From: Corynebacterium pelargi
GTDB taxonomy: Bacteria > Actinomycetota > Actinomycetes > Mycobacteriales > Mycobacteriaceae
DNA: 64,000 nt
Direction of reading: 5' to 3'
NCBI RefSeq assembly: GCF_014635485.1
Contig: NZ_BMCX01000002.1
Location: 518,335 to 582,334 of the forward strand
Notes under the pieces: model-generated
The model's input: only the letters and a program-made list of their open reading frames with translations
Database searches by the model: none
What the model was told of the DNA's origin: nothing
Translations under genes and position numbers: made by a program
In this document: positions 1 to 9,305 of the stretch, piece after piece
How the letters are laid out: each line of letters begins with the position of its first letter
How positions within the stretch are numbered: the first letter of the stretch is position 1

Positions 1-1
1 C

Positions 2-1462
2 ACCAATGTGGCGCTGCCTGATGTCTTTGCCAATATCGAGCGAGTATTCAATATCCGCACCGAGGTGCTCCAACGCCCCGAAGAAGCCGGCCGCGTTGTA
101 GGAACCACCCACCTTGACCGCTTTGCCGAAGTAGTAGAGGAATACTCCAGGCTCAAAGGGGCTACGCTGCCACAATTTCTGCAGTACGTGCGCATGGCCA
201 TCGAGCACGATAAAGGCCTTGAGCCCGGAGAAGTGGAAGTGCATGCCGATCGTGTGCAGATTCTTACCGTCCATAAGTCCAAGGGTTTGGAGTGGCAACA
301 CGTTGCGGTGATGCACTGCGATCACAAAACCTATGAATCTCGCACCGAAACGTGGTTGAAGCAGGAACACCGGATTCCTTCGGCATTGCTTGGTGATGCT
401 GATGAAGACGACGAGAGCATGTTCGGCTCTCCGGTGCTCAGCGAGGTCGATACCGAAACCAAAGCGGCGTTTGCCCGAAGCCTCGAAAGGCATCGTGAGG
501 CGTTTAAACAGAAAAACGCTGCCGAGGCGATTCGCCTCTTTTATGTAGCGATGACTCGCGCAGAAACCTCGCTGCTGCTGACCTGCTCAGAAAAGCCACC
601 CTTCGAAGCCTTCGAACAGCTCCACGATGTGGTGGAACCAGACGCTATCCTGCGTTGGGAGTGGACCGCCGAAGACGCCAAGGAGCAAGAGGATCCCCCA
701 AGCGCTGTGTTTCCTCAACACCGGGAGCCCAAGGGCGCTGATGAAGTAATGGCTGCTTTGGAGGCATTGCCTGAGCTCATTGAAGACGGCGACTTATTCC
801 AGACCTGGGAACAAGACGTCAGCGCCATCATCCAAGAACACGAGGCGCTCGATGCCCCCAGCGTGGAGGTGGCATTGCCGCGCGAACTGACCGCCACCGA
901 TCTGGTGAGCCTGCGGGATAATCCCGAACGATTTGCCAGGCGAAAGCGCAGGCCAGTGCCTTTTAAGCCCAATGAGTACGCCAAGCGTGGCACCGCATTC
1001 CACGAGTGGATCGAACGTCAATTTGGCCAGGCTGCACTGCTTGACGAGCAGGAACTGGCCCTCGGCCAGGAATTTGCCGAGGAAAACCTCGACCAGCTCA
1101 AAGAACACTTCTTAGCCTCCGAGTGGCTCAACCGCACCCCGGTGGCGGTGGAGCAACCCTTTGAAGTGGCCATCGGCCGCCATGTGCTGCGAGGACGCAT
1201 GGATGCGGTTTTTGCCCAAGACGACGGCTACCTGGTCGTGGACTGGAAAACCGGGCAGCTTCCCACCGCCCAGGAGCGAAAAGCCGTGGAAATGCAGTTG
1301 GCCGTCTACCGGCTTGCCTGGGCTAAGCTGCAGGGTATTGATCCAGAAGCAGTGCAAGCGGCTTTCTATTATGTGACCAAACATGAGCTTCTTGCTCCCC
1401 AAGATCTACCCGGTGCCCATGAGCTTGAGCAGCTCTTGGAAGCACAGAATCCAAAACGGTAG
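2..1462 (+). CDS. adnB: AdnB-type ATP-dependent helicase-nuclease, C-terminal part
   Basis: The reading frame is open from the window edge, so the 5' part is missing. The visible 486 residues hold the SF1 helicase motif with VHKSKGLEW near residue 88, the motif VI segment LFYVAMTRAE, and a C-terminal RecB-like nuclease domain with GRMDAVF and VVDWKTG (the D and DxK metal ligands). Helicase plus terminal nuclease is the plan of AdnA and AdnB, which resect double-strand breaks in actinobacteria. The assignment to AdnB rather than AdnA rests on the next genes (K+ channel, nudC, uvrD2), which follow adnB in mycobacteria. The domain call is firm and the paralogue choice is likely. Confidence 0.85.
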   Translation, partial: TNVALPDVFANIERVFNIRTEVLQRPEEAGRVVGTTHLDRFAEVVEEYSRLKGATLPQFLQYVRMAIEHDKGLEPGEVEVHADRVQILTVHKSKGLEWQHVAVMHCDHKTYESRTETWLKQEHRIPSALLGDADEDDESMFGSPVLSEVDTETKAAFARSLERHREAFKQKNAAEAIRLFYVAMTRAETSLLLTCSEKPPFEAFEQLHDVVEPDAILRWEWTAEDAKEQEDPPSAVFPQHREPKGADEVMAALEALPELIEDGDLFQTWEQDVSAIIQEHEALDAPSVEVALPRELTATDLVSLRDNPERFARRKRRPVPFKPNEYAKRGTAFHEWIERQFGQAALLDEQELALGQEFAEENLDQLKEHFLASEWLNRTPVAVEQPFEVAIGRHVLRGRMDAVFAQDDGYLVVDWKTGQLPTAQERKAVEMQLAVYRLAWAKLQGIDPEAVQAAFYYVTKHELLAPQDLPGAHELEQLLEAQNPKR

Positions 1463-1520
1463 GGTTTGCCAAGGGGCAAGTGAATAGTGACCACCCGATC
1501 AATGGAGCGAAGCCAAGCAG

Positions 1521-2594
1521 ATGACTCAGCGTGACCAGGAGCGTTTCCGCACGGAAGTGGAGTTAAATGAGCTCCCCGAGCACACCTTGCTCAATGTGAT
1601 TCGCATGCCCGGCAACGCGGCAATGAGTCCGGTGCGCCTGATTGCCCGCCGTTTTGGTTATGCCCTCGGCCTGATCATCATGGTGGCCCTGGTGGTTTAC
1701 TTTGATAAAGACGGCTACTCAGAGCACCTCACGTTTGTCGATGCCCTGTACTATTCGGCAGTCTCACTATCCACCACCGGCTATGGCGACATCACCCCTG
1801 TCACGCAAGTCGCCCGCCTGATCAACATCATCATCGTCACCCCGATCCGCCTAGCCTTCGTGATCCTCTTGGTGGGCACCACCTTGTCTGTGCTCACAGA
1901 AGAATCACGCATGGCCTGGAAGATCCAGCGTTGGAGGAAGAATATGCGCAACCACACCGTAGTCATCGGCTACGGCACCAAGGGACGTTCTGCCGTGGCA
2001 GCCTTGCTTGCCGACGGCGTGTCTCCCAATGAAATTGTGGTAGTTGATACCGACCCAACGGCCCTGGAGATGGCCAATAATGCCGGTTTGGTGAGCGTGA
2101 ATGGCACTGCCACAAAGTCTGAGGTGCTCAAACTCGCCGGCGTGCCCAAAGCCAAAGCTGTGGTGGTTGCCCCAAGCATCGACGACACCGCCGTGCTGGT
2201 AACCCTCACCGTGCGCGAACTCTCACCCCATGCCTGGATCGTGGCCAGCGTGCGCGAATCGGAAAACCAGCACCTGCTTGAACAATCCGGTGCAGATTCC
2301 GTGGTGATCTCCTCCGAAACCGCCGGCCGAATGCTTGGTCTTGCCACTGTCACCCCCTCGGTGGTGGAAATGATGGAGGATCTGCTTTCACCGGGCGAGG
2401 GCTTCTCCGTGGCTGAGCGCCCCGTTGGCGAAGACGAAGTCGGAGCCAACCCACGTCACCTTGCAGATATCGTGCTGGGTGTGGTGCGATCGGGCGAGCT
2501 GTACCGCATTGATTCCCCCGAGGCAGAAACAGTAGAACCCGGCGACCGTCTGCTGTATGTGCGTCGTGTCTTTAGCGACGATATCCAGCAATAA
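1521..2594 (+). CDS. Two-TM potassium channel with RCK (TrkA-N/TrkA-C) domains
   Basis: A 357-residue membrane protein. There is one transmembrane helix around residues 45-61, a pore loop with the K+ selectivity filter TTGYGD at 85-90, and a second helix near 100-125. A cytosolic Rossmann domain follows (VVIGYGTKGRSAV, glycine pattern for NAD binding), then a TrkA-C domain up to the end. This matches ligand-gated K+ channels of the MthK type and the mycobacterial Rv3200c position next to adnB. It probably carries K+ across the plasma membrane under nucleotide control. Its stop overlaps the start of nudC by one base, so the two genes are co-transcribed. Confidence 0.88.
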   Translation: MTQRDQERFRTEVELNELPEHTLLNVIRMPGNAAMSPVRLIARRFGYALGLIIMVALVVYFDKDGYSEHLTFVDALYYSAVSLSTTGYGDITPVTQVARLINIIIVTPIRLAFVILLVGTTLSVLTEESRMAWKIQRWRKNMRNHTVVIGYGTKGRSAVAALLADGVSPNEIVVVDTDPTALEMANNAGLVSVNGTATKSEVLKLAGVPKAKAVVVAPSIDDTAVLVTLTVRELSPHAWIVASVRESENQHLLEQSGADSVVISSETAGRMLGLATVTPSVVEMMEDLLSPGEGFSVAERPVGEDEVGANPRHLADIVLGVVRSGELYRIDSPEAETVEPGDRLLYVRRVFSDDIQQ

Positions 2595-3298
2595 TGCCCC
2601 AGAAACAGTGGATAGTAGGCCCTGCTGGAGAGCTACCAGTCGATGCCGATGGACAACCTGTAGCAAGCTATAGCGATCAGCCAGCCCAACCACACCCGAA
2701 GGTTCGCCGCGTCAGCGCCGAAGAAGTACGTGCGCTCACCGGCAGGGCTCAGCGCTGCTTTGATCCCGAATCCTTAAAAGTGGTGGCCCACTTAACCAAT
2801 GAGGAAAACCTCCAATTTGATCCGCTCAGTGGTCTGCCGCTGCAAGCACATCCCACCCGCGCGGGAGTCAGACGCACTGCCGAGGGAGCCATGGTGTTTC
2901 CGCGCATCGACCCGGCGGTGATTGGCCGGGTGCAGTTAGCAGATAGCAACTACATCCTGCTTGGGCGCAATGCTCAGCGATCGGAGTATTTCTCCCTGAT
3001 CGCCGGATATGTGGATCTAGGCGAAACCTTTGAGCAGGCCTTTGCTAGGGAAGTGCTCGAAGAATCCGGCCGCAGGCTCACCCAGGTGCAGTATCTGCGC
3101 AGCCAGCCCTGGCCTTTTAGCTCCTCAATCATGGTGGGGATGCACGCGATTACTGAGGATGAAGATCCGATACGCAGCACCGATGGGGAGTTACTAGAAA
3201 CCCGTTGGCTTAGCCCAGATGAACTTCGCCGCGGGGTGGTGCCCTTGCCGGCTGAAGGTTCTATTGCCCATGCCCTAATCCAGGAGTGGTGTTTGTGA
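2594..3298 (+). CDS. nudC: NADH pyrophosphatase NudC-like NUDIX hydrolase
   Basis: 234 residues, start overlapping the previous stop (TAATG). The NUDIX box begins at GYVDLGE and continues to REVLEESG. The downstream motif SQPWPF is diagnostic of NudC, which hydrolyses NAD(H) and removes NAD caps from RNA. The usual NudC zinc ribbon is not intact: where four cysteines are expected only one is present (RCFDPES), and the following loop reads FDPLSGLPL without cysteine. The residue after SQPWPF is Ser rather than the usual Pro. The protein is probably active, since the catalytic box is complete, but structural zinc seems to have been lost. Confidence 0.85.
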   Translation: MPQKQWIVGPAGELPVDADGQPVASYSDQPAQPHPKVRRVSAEEVRALTGRAQRCFDPESLKVVAHLTNEENLQFDPLSGLPLQAHPTRAGVRRTAEGAMVFPRIDPAVIGRVQLADSNYILLGRNAQRSEYFSLIAGYVDLGETFEQAFAREVLEESGRRLTQVQYLRSQPWPFSSSIMVGMHAITEDEDPIRSTDGELLETRWLSPDELRRGVVPLPAEGSIAHALIQEWCL

Positions 3299-5337
3299 TC
3301 GACTTAAGCCAATTAGATGCTGATCAAAGAACGGCTGCCGAAGCTCCCCGCGGGCCGGTGGCAATTCTTGCCGGTGCCGGCACGGGTAAAACTCGAACCA
3401 TCACCTACCGCATTGCGCACTTATGCGATCAAGGACTCACCAGCCCACAGCGCGTCCTTGCCGTTACCTTTACCAACCGCGCTGCCAATGAGATGCGACA
3501 CCGCCTGCATCTTATGGGCATTGGCGGGGTACAAGCACGCACCTTCCACGCAGCAGCAATGAAACAACTGGGATACTTTTGGCCCCAAGTTGCCGGCACT
3601 ATGCCGTGGAAATTGTTGGACAATAAATTCCCCCTGGTAGCGCGAGCAATGCGGTCGGTGGGCCTAGATTCCTCCACCGAACAAGTCCGCGATGTGTTAT
3701 CCGAGGTGGAGTGGGCAAAAGCCGCCCTGGTTACCCCGGAACGCTATGTAGAAGCAGCATCAAGCAGAAGCACCCCGGTAGCCAAAGAAAAAATTGCCGA
3801 TGTCTACGCCAAATACGAGCAATCAAAGGTCACCGACCAAGGGATGCTGCTCGACTTCAACGACATCATCATCCAAGCCGCAGGCGCTATTGAGCACTCA
3901 CCGGCCATCGCCGAGGAATTCCGTGCCCAATATCGCACCTTCGTCGTCGACGAATACCAGGACGTCACACCCCTGCAGCAGCGCCTACTTGATGCCTGGT
4001 TAGGAGACAGAGACGACCTCACCGTGGTAGGCGACGCCAACCAGACCATCTACTCCTTTACCGGCGCTACCCCCGACTACCTGCTGGATTTCTCCAGGAA
4101 ATACAGCAACGCCGTGGTGGTGAAGCTGCAGCGCGACTACCGCTCAACCAAGGAAGTAACCGATCTTGCCAACCAAGTCATCGGCAAAGCCACCGGCCGC
4201 GTAGCCGGCACGCGCCTCGAACTTCGCGGCATGCGCCCGAGCGTGAACCACCAGCCGGAATTCGATCAATACCCAGATGATCCATCCGAAGCACGCGCTG
4301 TGGCAGCGAAAGTAAAGCAACTGCTTGCCCAAGGCACCCCTGCGTCTGAAATCGCGGTGCTCTACCGCATTAATGCCCTCTCTGAACAATTTGAGCAGGC
4401 GTTTAGCGAAGCAGGCATCGATTACGAAGTCCGTGGTGGCACCGAGTTTTTCAAGCGCCGAGAAATCAGAGAAGCCCTCGCGGCACTTGCTAAAGCAGCA
4501 CAGCGGCCAGAACTCGCCCAAGAACCACTGCTGCAAACAGTGCGCAACCTGCTGTTTCCTCTTGGTTTGGAACAGCACGAGCCAACTGGTGCCCAGGCCC
4601 GTGAACGCTGGCAATCGCTGCGCGCATTGGCGGATCTTGCAGAAGAATTCGTCCAAGCCGATGCCTCACTCGACTTGCAAGGCCTTTTGCTGAAATTCCA
4701 GCAGCGCGCCGAAGCGAAAAACCCGCCGAGCATGCAACGGGTGACCCTTACCTCCCTGCACTCCGCCAAGGGTTTGGAATGGGACGTGGTATTTCTCACC
4801 GGGCTATATGAGTCAATGGTGCCGATCCGCCAAGCCATCAAGGCTGGCGAAGACGCCATCGAAGAAGAACGCAGGTTGCTGTACGTAGGCGTTACCCGCG
4901 CCCGCGAGCGCCTGTACTGCTCGTGGAGTCTTGCACGCCAAGAAGGCGGCAAAGCCAATAGGCAGCGCAGCCGATTCCTTGATGGCATCGCACCAGAGAA
5001 CAACCCCGCGGCGGTGCCGGGGCGCGCACAGCGAAGGAAAACCTGCCGGGTTTGCGGCAGCGTGTTGGTCACCGCCCAGTCGATGATTATTGGGCGCTGC
5101 GATGATTGCCCCGGCGGCAATGAGGAATTGTTCCAAGCCTTAAGAACTTGGCGCCGCGAAGTGGCCATGGAGATACAAAAGCCAGCCTATGTGGTCTTTA
5201 GCGATGCCACCTTAAGGGCCATTGCAGAAAAAGCCCCCAGCAATGCCGTAGAGCTTGGCAGCGTATCTGGTGTAGGAGAGGTCAAACTTGAACGCTTCGG
5301 GCGCGAAATCCTAGCGATTGTCGATGACTTCTCCTAA
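3295..5337 (+). CDS. uvrD2: UvrD2-type SF1 DNA helicase with HRDC domain
   Basis: I place the start at GTG 3295, which overlaps the nudC stop as GTGA and lies 8 bases after an AGGAG. Earlier in-frame GTGs at 3286 and 3289 sit inside that ribosome site. The protein has Walker A GAGTGKT, the DEYQDVTPLQ Walker B/motif II, LHSAKGLEWD, and motif VI with YVGVTRAR. A tetracysteine cluster (CRVCG, later CDDC) is followed by a C-terminal HRDC domain that binds nucleic acid; this order defines UvrD2. It is a 3'-5' helicase, essential in mycobacteria. The last 27 bases overlap the 3' end of the convergent gene. Confidence 0.9.
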   Translation: MIDLSQLDADQRTAAEAPRGPVAILAGAGTGKTRTITYRIAHLCDQGLTSPQRVLAVTFTNRAANEMRHRLHLMGIGGVQARTFHAAAMKQLGYFWPQVAGTMPWKLLDNKFPLVARAMRSVGLDSSTEQVRDVLSEVEWAKAALVTPERYVEAASSRSTPVAKEKIADVYAKYEQSKVTDQGMLLDFNDIIIQAAGAIEHSPAIAEEFRAQYRTFVVDEYQDVTPLQQRLLDAWLGDRDDLTVVGDANQTIYSFTGATPDYLLDFSRKYSNAVVVKLQRDYRSTKEVTDLANQVIGKATGRVAGTRLELRGMRPSVNHQPEFDQYPDDPSEARAVAAKVKQLLAQGTPASEIAVLYRINALSEQFEQAFSEAGIDYEVRGGTEFFKRREIREALAALAKAAQRPELAQEPLLQTVRNLLFPLGLEQHEPTGAQARERWQSLRALADLAEEFVQADASLDLQGLLLKFQQRAEAKNPPSMQRVTLTSLHSAKGLEWDVVFLTGLYESMVPIRQAIKAGEDAIEEERRLLYVGVTRARERLYCSWSLARQEGGKANRQRSRFLDGIAPENNPAAVPGRAQRRKTCRVCGSVLVTAQSMIIGRCDDCPGGNEELFQALRTWRREVAMEIQKPAYVVFSDATLRAIAEKAPSNAVELGSVSGVGEVKLERFGREILAIVDDFS

Positions 5338-6195
5338 GCCCTGCGTGCCGTGGACATCGTGCGGATGCTGCCGGGCCCAGCACAGTGGGCACAGTGGGTA
5401 CTGCTCTACTACGCGCCGGCGAACCTCAAACCCAGTACAGGACAGCTCCAACCCGGGAGCAGCCGTCATGCCGCTTTGGCCGGGGGAGGGGTTGGGTATT
5501 TCTAATCCGCGAATCAGCGCGAGCAGTGCCGCTGCGGTGGCCAAACGCGCCGGGGCTTCGAGGCCTGCCAGGCTCACAGTGTTGCGCAGGCGAGCCCAAA
5601 GAGGATCCACGGCGGTGCGTAAAAGATCGGCACACAGGATGCAAGGGCCATGCCCACGCACGCGCAGTGGCCCAATCACACCGGCGCCATCGATGGACTG
5701 AACAGGAAACACGGTGCTTTTCGTGGCCAGCAGTGGCACCAACTCAGGTGATTCATGCGGAGCCAACACCACGATGGGTGTATCGGCTGATGCCGATGCA
5801 ACCAGGTCGGCACTTTGTGTTGAGTGGGTGCGGATACGCCCGCGCAATTCGCGTCCTAATACCCGGCCGATTCCCGCTAGCTCGCCGACGACAACGATGG
5901 GGCCTTCTCTCGGTGTGGGCCTCAAGATGCCGTGGACGAGGAGATCGTCGATAAGCCCATAAGCCTCGCTGAGGCTATAGCCAACGTGCTGGATTCTTTG
6001 GGCTAATTGCTGGTGCGTGGCGGGCTGTTCGAGGACCTCGCCAAGTTCTCGGGCTCGACCAGGTAGAGTTTCCACGATGCCAGCGCGTGTGGCGTCGAGG
6101 CCGAATTGTAATTCGTGTGCGCTGCGGCGCAATAGCGATGCCGATGGACTTAAACGCAAAACACGTTGCGATGTATTGGCTCCCCCCGAAGTCAT
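5311..6195 (-). CDS. Cyclodehydratase/ThiF-like protein with two CxxC zinc motifs
   Basis: 294 residues from ATG 6195, preceded by GGTAGGG. An upstream in-frame Met would overlap the divergent gene. The N-terminal half looks like a small winged-helix region; the middle has a nucleotide-fold stretch (IVVVGELAGIGRVL), and the C-terminal half carries CILC and CPLC pairs that could hold one zinc ion. This matches the actinobacterial family annotated as TOMM precursor peptide-binding or ThiF-like, and occupies the place of Rv3196 in M. tuberculosis. No YcaO partner or precursor peptide is visible here, so the substrate is unknown. It converges on uvrD2 with a 27-base overlap. Confidence 0.6.
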   Translation of the reverse strand: MTSGGANTSQRVLRLSPSASLLRRSAHELQFGLDATRAGIVETLPGRARELGEVLEQPATHQQLAQRIQHVGYSLSEAYGLIDDLLVHGILRPTPREGPIVVVGELAGIGRVLGRELRGRIRTHSTQSADLVASASADTPIVVLAPHESPELVPLLATKSTVFPVQSIDGAGVIGPLRVRGHGPCILCADLLRTAVDPLWARLRNTVSLAGLEAPARLATAAALLALIRGLEIPNPSPGQSGMTAAPGLELSCTGFEVRRRVVEQYPLCPLCWARQHPHDVHGTQGLGEVIDNR

Positions 6196-6232
6196 ACGCC
6201 CTACCCTAATCCCTAATCCAGGAGGCCGCAGC

Positions 6233-6706
6233 ATGGAAGTAGACATCATTCGATCCAAGCGGCGCAAAAAGACGGTGGCGGCACGGGTCGTTGATGGGCG
6301 CATCCAGGTGCGCGTGCCCTACGGGATGAAGCCCGATGAAGAAGCCGCGGTGGTTGAACAATTGCGGCGGAAATTGGAAAGCCGGCAGGATCACGAAAGC
6401 CTGCAGCACAAGGCAGAGGAATTAAACCGCCGATACCTCCAATCCCGCGCGCAGTGGAGTGCCATACGGTGGGTGAGTAATCAGCAGCACCGCTGGGGCT
6501 CCTACTCGCCACAAAGCGGAGAAATCCGCATTTCAGATCGGCTATATGGCGTACCCGAATATGTGCTGGACTCAGTGATCGTGCACGAATTAGCCCATAG
6601 CATCGAGCCCAACCACTCCAAGGCTTTTTGGGATTTAGCCGGGCGTGTGGCTCATGCCGAACGCGCCCGGGGTTTTCTTGAAGGACTGCAATACCGCCAG
6701 CGTTAA
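6233..6706 (+). CDS. YgjP/WLM-like M48-family metallopeptidase (DUF45)
   Basis: 157 residues from ATG 6233, seven bases after GGAGG. It has the zinc motif HELAH within VIVHELAHSIEPNHSKAFW, where the two His of HExxH and the later His are the expected ligands. An N-terminal basic segment with RSKRRKKTV and the HRWGSYS signature agree with the YgjP/DUF45 family. These small cytosolic proteins are thought to be DNA-protein crosslink or general metallopeptidases; the true substrate is not known. It is transcribed away from the cyclodehydratase-like gene across a 37-base gap. Its ending is 10 bases from the convergent gene. Confidence 0.85.
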   Translation: MEVDIIRSKRRKKTVAARVVDGRIQVRVPYGMKPDEEAAVVEQLRRKLESRQDHESLQHKAEELNRRYLQSRAQWSAIRWVSNQQHRWGSYSPQSGEIRISDRLYGVPEYVLDSVIVHELAHSIEPNHSKAFWDLAGRVAHAERARGFLEGLQYRQR

Positions 6707-6715
6707 GCCGGTTGC

Positions 6716-8080
6716 TTAATTGGCCTGGGGGTCGTCCTTATCCTCTGGATCCTTTGAATCTTCGGTGCTCTTGGAGTCTTGATCCTTCTGGCCTTCTTGC
6801 TCGAGCAACTTCTCTAGTTCGTTGATCTCTGCAATGGGGTCGAAGTCGTCACCGAGGAGACCGTCGATAAATTCGGCGGAGGATTCCAGGTCCTTGGCCT
6901 CTGGCAGCAGGTCCGGGTGATCCCAAATATGATCGCGACGCTCAGTACCGACGGCCACATCGACTCGACGCCACAACTCGGCTGCCTGGCTCACGTTTGG
7001 CGCGGCGATATCAATGCTGACCACCTGGGAAAGCACCTTATCGGCTGAGCCTCCGGTTACACGGCGCCTACGCCAAGCCTCTGCAAGTGCACCGGCTGCC
7101 GGCATCCGTTCGCTTAAGGCCGTGGCGGTGACGTGATCCACCCACCCCTCGATCAAGGCGAGCAGCGTCTCCAGTCGGGCAGTGGCTACTTGGTTGATGG
7201 AGGTAATCCGCGGGCTTAGATCCATGCCCTGAAGCTGTGCCATGGCATCTTGGATGGCTGCGGGATCGCCTGAGTCGAGGTTGAGTTCACGCACTGTTTC
7301 TTCGATATGCGAAGTATCAATGCTCAACCCGGCGGCGTATTCCTCCACGCTGGTCACAATCTGCTCAACCAACCAGGGAACGTGGCGGAAGAGGCGTTGC
7401 CTGGCGGCCTCGCGTGCACTGAGGTACACCATTACGTCCTGGGGTTTTTGGCCGAGAGCGGAAGTAAGCGCACTTAAATTCTTCGGCAACACCGCCGTGG
7501 TGCCCGCAGGGGCAACAGGAAGGGCAAAATCAGATCCCGCGATGGTTTGGGTGGCAAGATCGCCAAGGGCATTGCCCAATTGCATGCCAAAGTTCATCGA
7601 AGACATCTGGTTCATCACCTGCAGCATGGGCCCAACCATCTCGCGGGCTTCTTCCGGCATGGAATCAAGCTGTGCTTGGTTCATTTGCTCGGCAACAGGG
7701 GTGACCAGGCGCTTCCACATGGGCAAGCTCTGTTCGAGCCAATCAGTAGCATTCCACGCCTGCACCTTATTGCCAGAGGCAGGAAGAATCGTGGCGTCGT
7801 CTAACCACAGCTCCGCCAAAGCGATGGATTCCTCCACGGCGCGCTCATCGCTGCTGCTGATGGGCGCTACTTTGCCGAGTTGCTGCCGGGCGATTCTTTC
7901 TGCCAGGGCGTAGTTCACGGCTCCCTGCCCCTCGGGGGAATTCATGGTCGATCCCATGCCAGAGAGCATCTGGCCAAACTGGTTGAGCATATCGCCCAGT
8001 CCACCCATGGGGTTGTTCTGGTTACGGTCATCATCGTTATCGCCGATGTTGAAAGAGAAACCAAAGCCGTTATTCTTCAT
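6716..8080 (-). CDS. DUF2342 (zincin-like) family protein
   Basis: 454 residues from ATG 8080. The N-terminus is rich in Asn, Gly, Asp and Met (NIGDNDDDRNQNN), followed by a long helical domain with the family landmarks NWxxxSLPxW-like ATDWLEQSLPMW, YLSAREAARQRLFRHVPWL and WDHPDLLPEA. The C-terminus is highly acidic. It corresponds to the Rv3195 position beside the cyclodehydratase-like gene. The family is often called zinc-dependent metalloprotease, but I see no HExxH motif, and the REAARQ segment carries Arg where some relatives have His, so proteolytic activity is doubtful. Role unknown. Confidence 0.75.
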   Translation of the reverse strand: MKNNGFGFSFNIGDNDDDRNQNNPMGGLGDMLNQFGQMLSGMGSTMNSPEGQGAVNYALAERIARQQLGKVAPISSSDERAVEESIALAELWLDDATILPASGNKVQAWNATDWLEQSLPMWKRLVTPVAEQMNQAQLDSMPEEAREMVGPMLQVMNQMSSMNFGMQLGNALGDLATQTIAGSDFALPVAPAGTTAVLPKNLSALTSALGQKPQDVMVYLSAREAARQRLFRHVPWLVEQIVTSVEEYAAGLSIDTSHIEETVRELNLDSGDPAAIQDAMAQLQGMDLSPRITSINQVATARLETLLALIEGWVDHVTATALSERMPAAGALAEAWRRRRVTGGSADKVLSQVVSIDIAAPNVSQAAELWRRVDVAVGTERRDHIWDHPDLLPEAKDLESSAEFIDGLLGDDFDPIAEINELEKLLEQEGQKDQDSKSTEDSKDPEDKDDPQAN

Positions 8081-8192
8081 GGTCTTTAGGCTACCGCCTT
8101 GAGCGCGCCAGGTGGCAACGCTGAGAGCGAACAAAGCACCAGGCATTGCCCGGGAGTAAGCCTATGGCACCTAGCAGGTACGCTGTGATGCT

Positions 8193-9242
8193 GTGAAACG
8201 TCGCGCACGAACTCTGCTTCTCGGTGCTTTGCCCATGGCTGCGCTTAGCGCCCTGCTCGTCATGCCGAATATCCCCGGCACAGACGTGCATTTCCTAGTG
8301 CCCTACGCCATCGAAGCGCCAGGGCCTACCTTTAATACGCTCGGCACGGTTGAGGGCAAAGAGGTCGTAGAGATCGAAGGCGCACCCACCGATGCCACCA
8401 ACGGGAAATTGAATATGACCACCGTGGCGGTCAGCAGCGGCATCACCTTGACCCAAGCCATCGCCGAGGGACTGTGGTCGAGCAACACCATGGTGCCGAT
8501 CGAGCAGATCTTCCCCCAGAACGTCACCCCGGAGGAACAACGCGAGGTCAATAGCGCAGATTTTGCTGCCTCTGAGGCCTCCGCAACGGCAGCGGCGATG
8601 CACTACCTTGATCGCCCGCTGGCGGTGGAAGTAGCCCAGGTAGTACCCGATGGGCCAGCAGCCGAAAAGCTTGAACAAGGCGATGTGATCGTTGCAGTTG
8701 ACGGTCAAAAGATCTCAAGCCCCAAGCAGGTGAAAGAAGCGGTTTCTGCTCACAAGCCTGGCCAGGACCTAGAGGTGAAGGTAAAGCGCAAGGGTAAAGA
8801 AACAGCGCTGAAGATCACGCTAGGAACGCATCCCAAAGATGACGCGGCCTTCTTAGGCATCCTCATGGCGCAGGTGCCGGCCGATGGGATGAAGGTGACC
8901 TATAACCTCAAGGATATTGGCGGTCCTTCTGCTGGGTTGATCTTCTCACTCGCTGTGGTAGATAAGCTCGATCCAGCCGATATCACCGGGGGTGCGTTCG
9001 TGGCGGGAACCGGCACGATTGATGAAGACGGCAAGGTCGGTCCGATTGGCGGTATTCGCCATAAGATCGAGGCCTCCAAAAATGCCGGTGCCGAGGTGTT
9101 CTTAGCACCCAAGGGCAACTGTGCAGACATTGATGCGAAAACAAGCGAGGGCATCGAGGTTGCTGCAGTGGGCAGCCTTGAAGAAGCCGTCGATGCACTC
9201 AGCGCGCATCAGCGTGGCGAGGCCATGCCAACCTGCGGCTAG
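8193..9242 (+). CDS. PDZ-domain Lon-like (S16) membrane protease
   Basis: 349 residues from GTG 8193. It starts with a basic tip and one signal-anchor helix (residues 7-25), so the body is extracellular. A PDZ domain lies around residues 145-215 (VVPDGPAAEKLEQGDVIVAV), then the S16 protease domain: the nucleophile Ser in GGPSAGLIF (about residue 246) and the general-base Lys in IRHKIEA (about 291) form the Ser-Lys dyad. It matches the Rv3194c type of actinobacterial secreted Lon-like proteases. TACGCT lies 10 bases before the GTG and there is no clear ribosome site, so a leaderless mRNA is possible. Confidence 0.88.
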   Translation: MKRRARTLLLGALPMAALSALLVMPNIPGTDVHFLVPYAIEAPGPTFNTLGTVEGKEVVEIEGAPTDATNGKLNMTTVAVSSGITLTQAIAEGLWSSNTMVPIEQIFPQNVTPEEQREVNSADFAASEASATAAAMHYLDRPLAVEVAQVVPDGPAAEKLEQGDVIVAVDGQKISSPKQVKEAVSAHKPGQDLEVKVKRKGKETALKITLGTHPKDDAAFLGILMAQVPADGMKVTYNLKDIGGPSAGLIFSLAVVDKLDPADITGGAFVAGTGTIDEDGKVGPIGGIRHKIEASKNAGAEVFLAPKGNCADIDAKTSEGIEVAAVGSLEEAVDALSAHQRGEAMPTCG

Positions 9243-9257
9243 GCAGAAAAAGAAAGG

Positions 9258-9292
9258 AAGGGGTGAGCCTGGAATGAGGCTCACCCCTTTGT
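9258..9292. terminator. Bidirectional intrinsic terminator
   Basis: A perfect 13-bp stem (9258-9270 with 9277-9289, loop ggaatg) lies between the convergent protease and lipoprotein genes. It is flanked by T-rich sequence on the right and A-rich sequence on the left, so it can serve both strands. Confidence 0.85.
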
Positions 9293-9305
9293 CGGGTTTG
9301 AGAAG

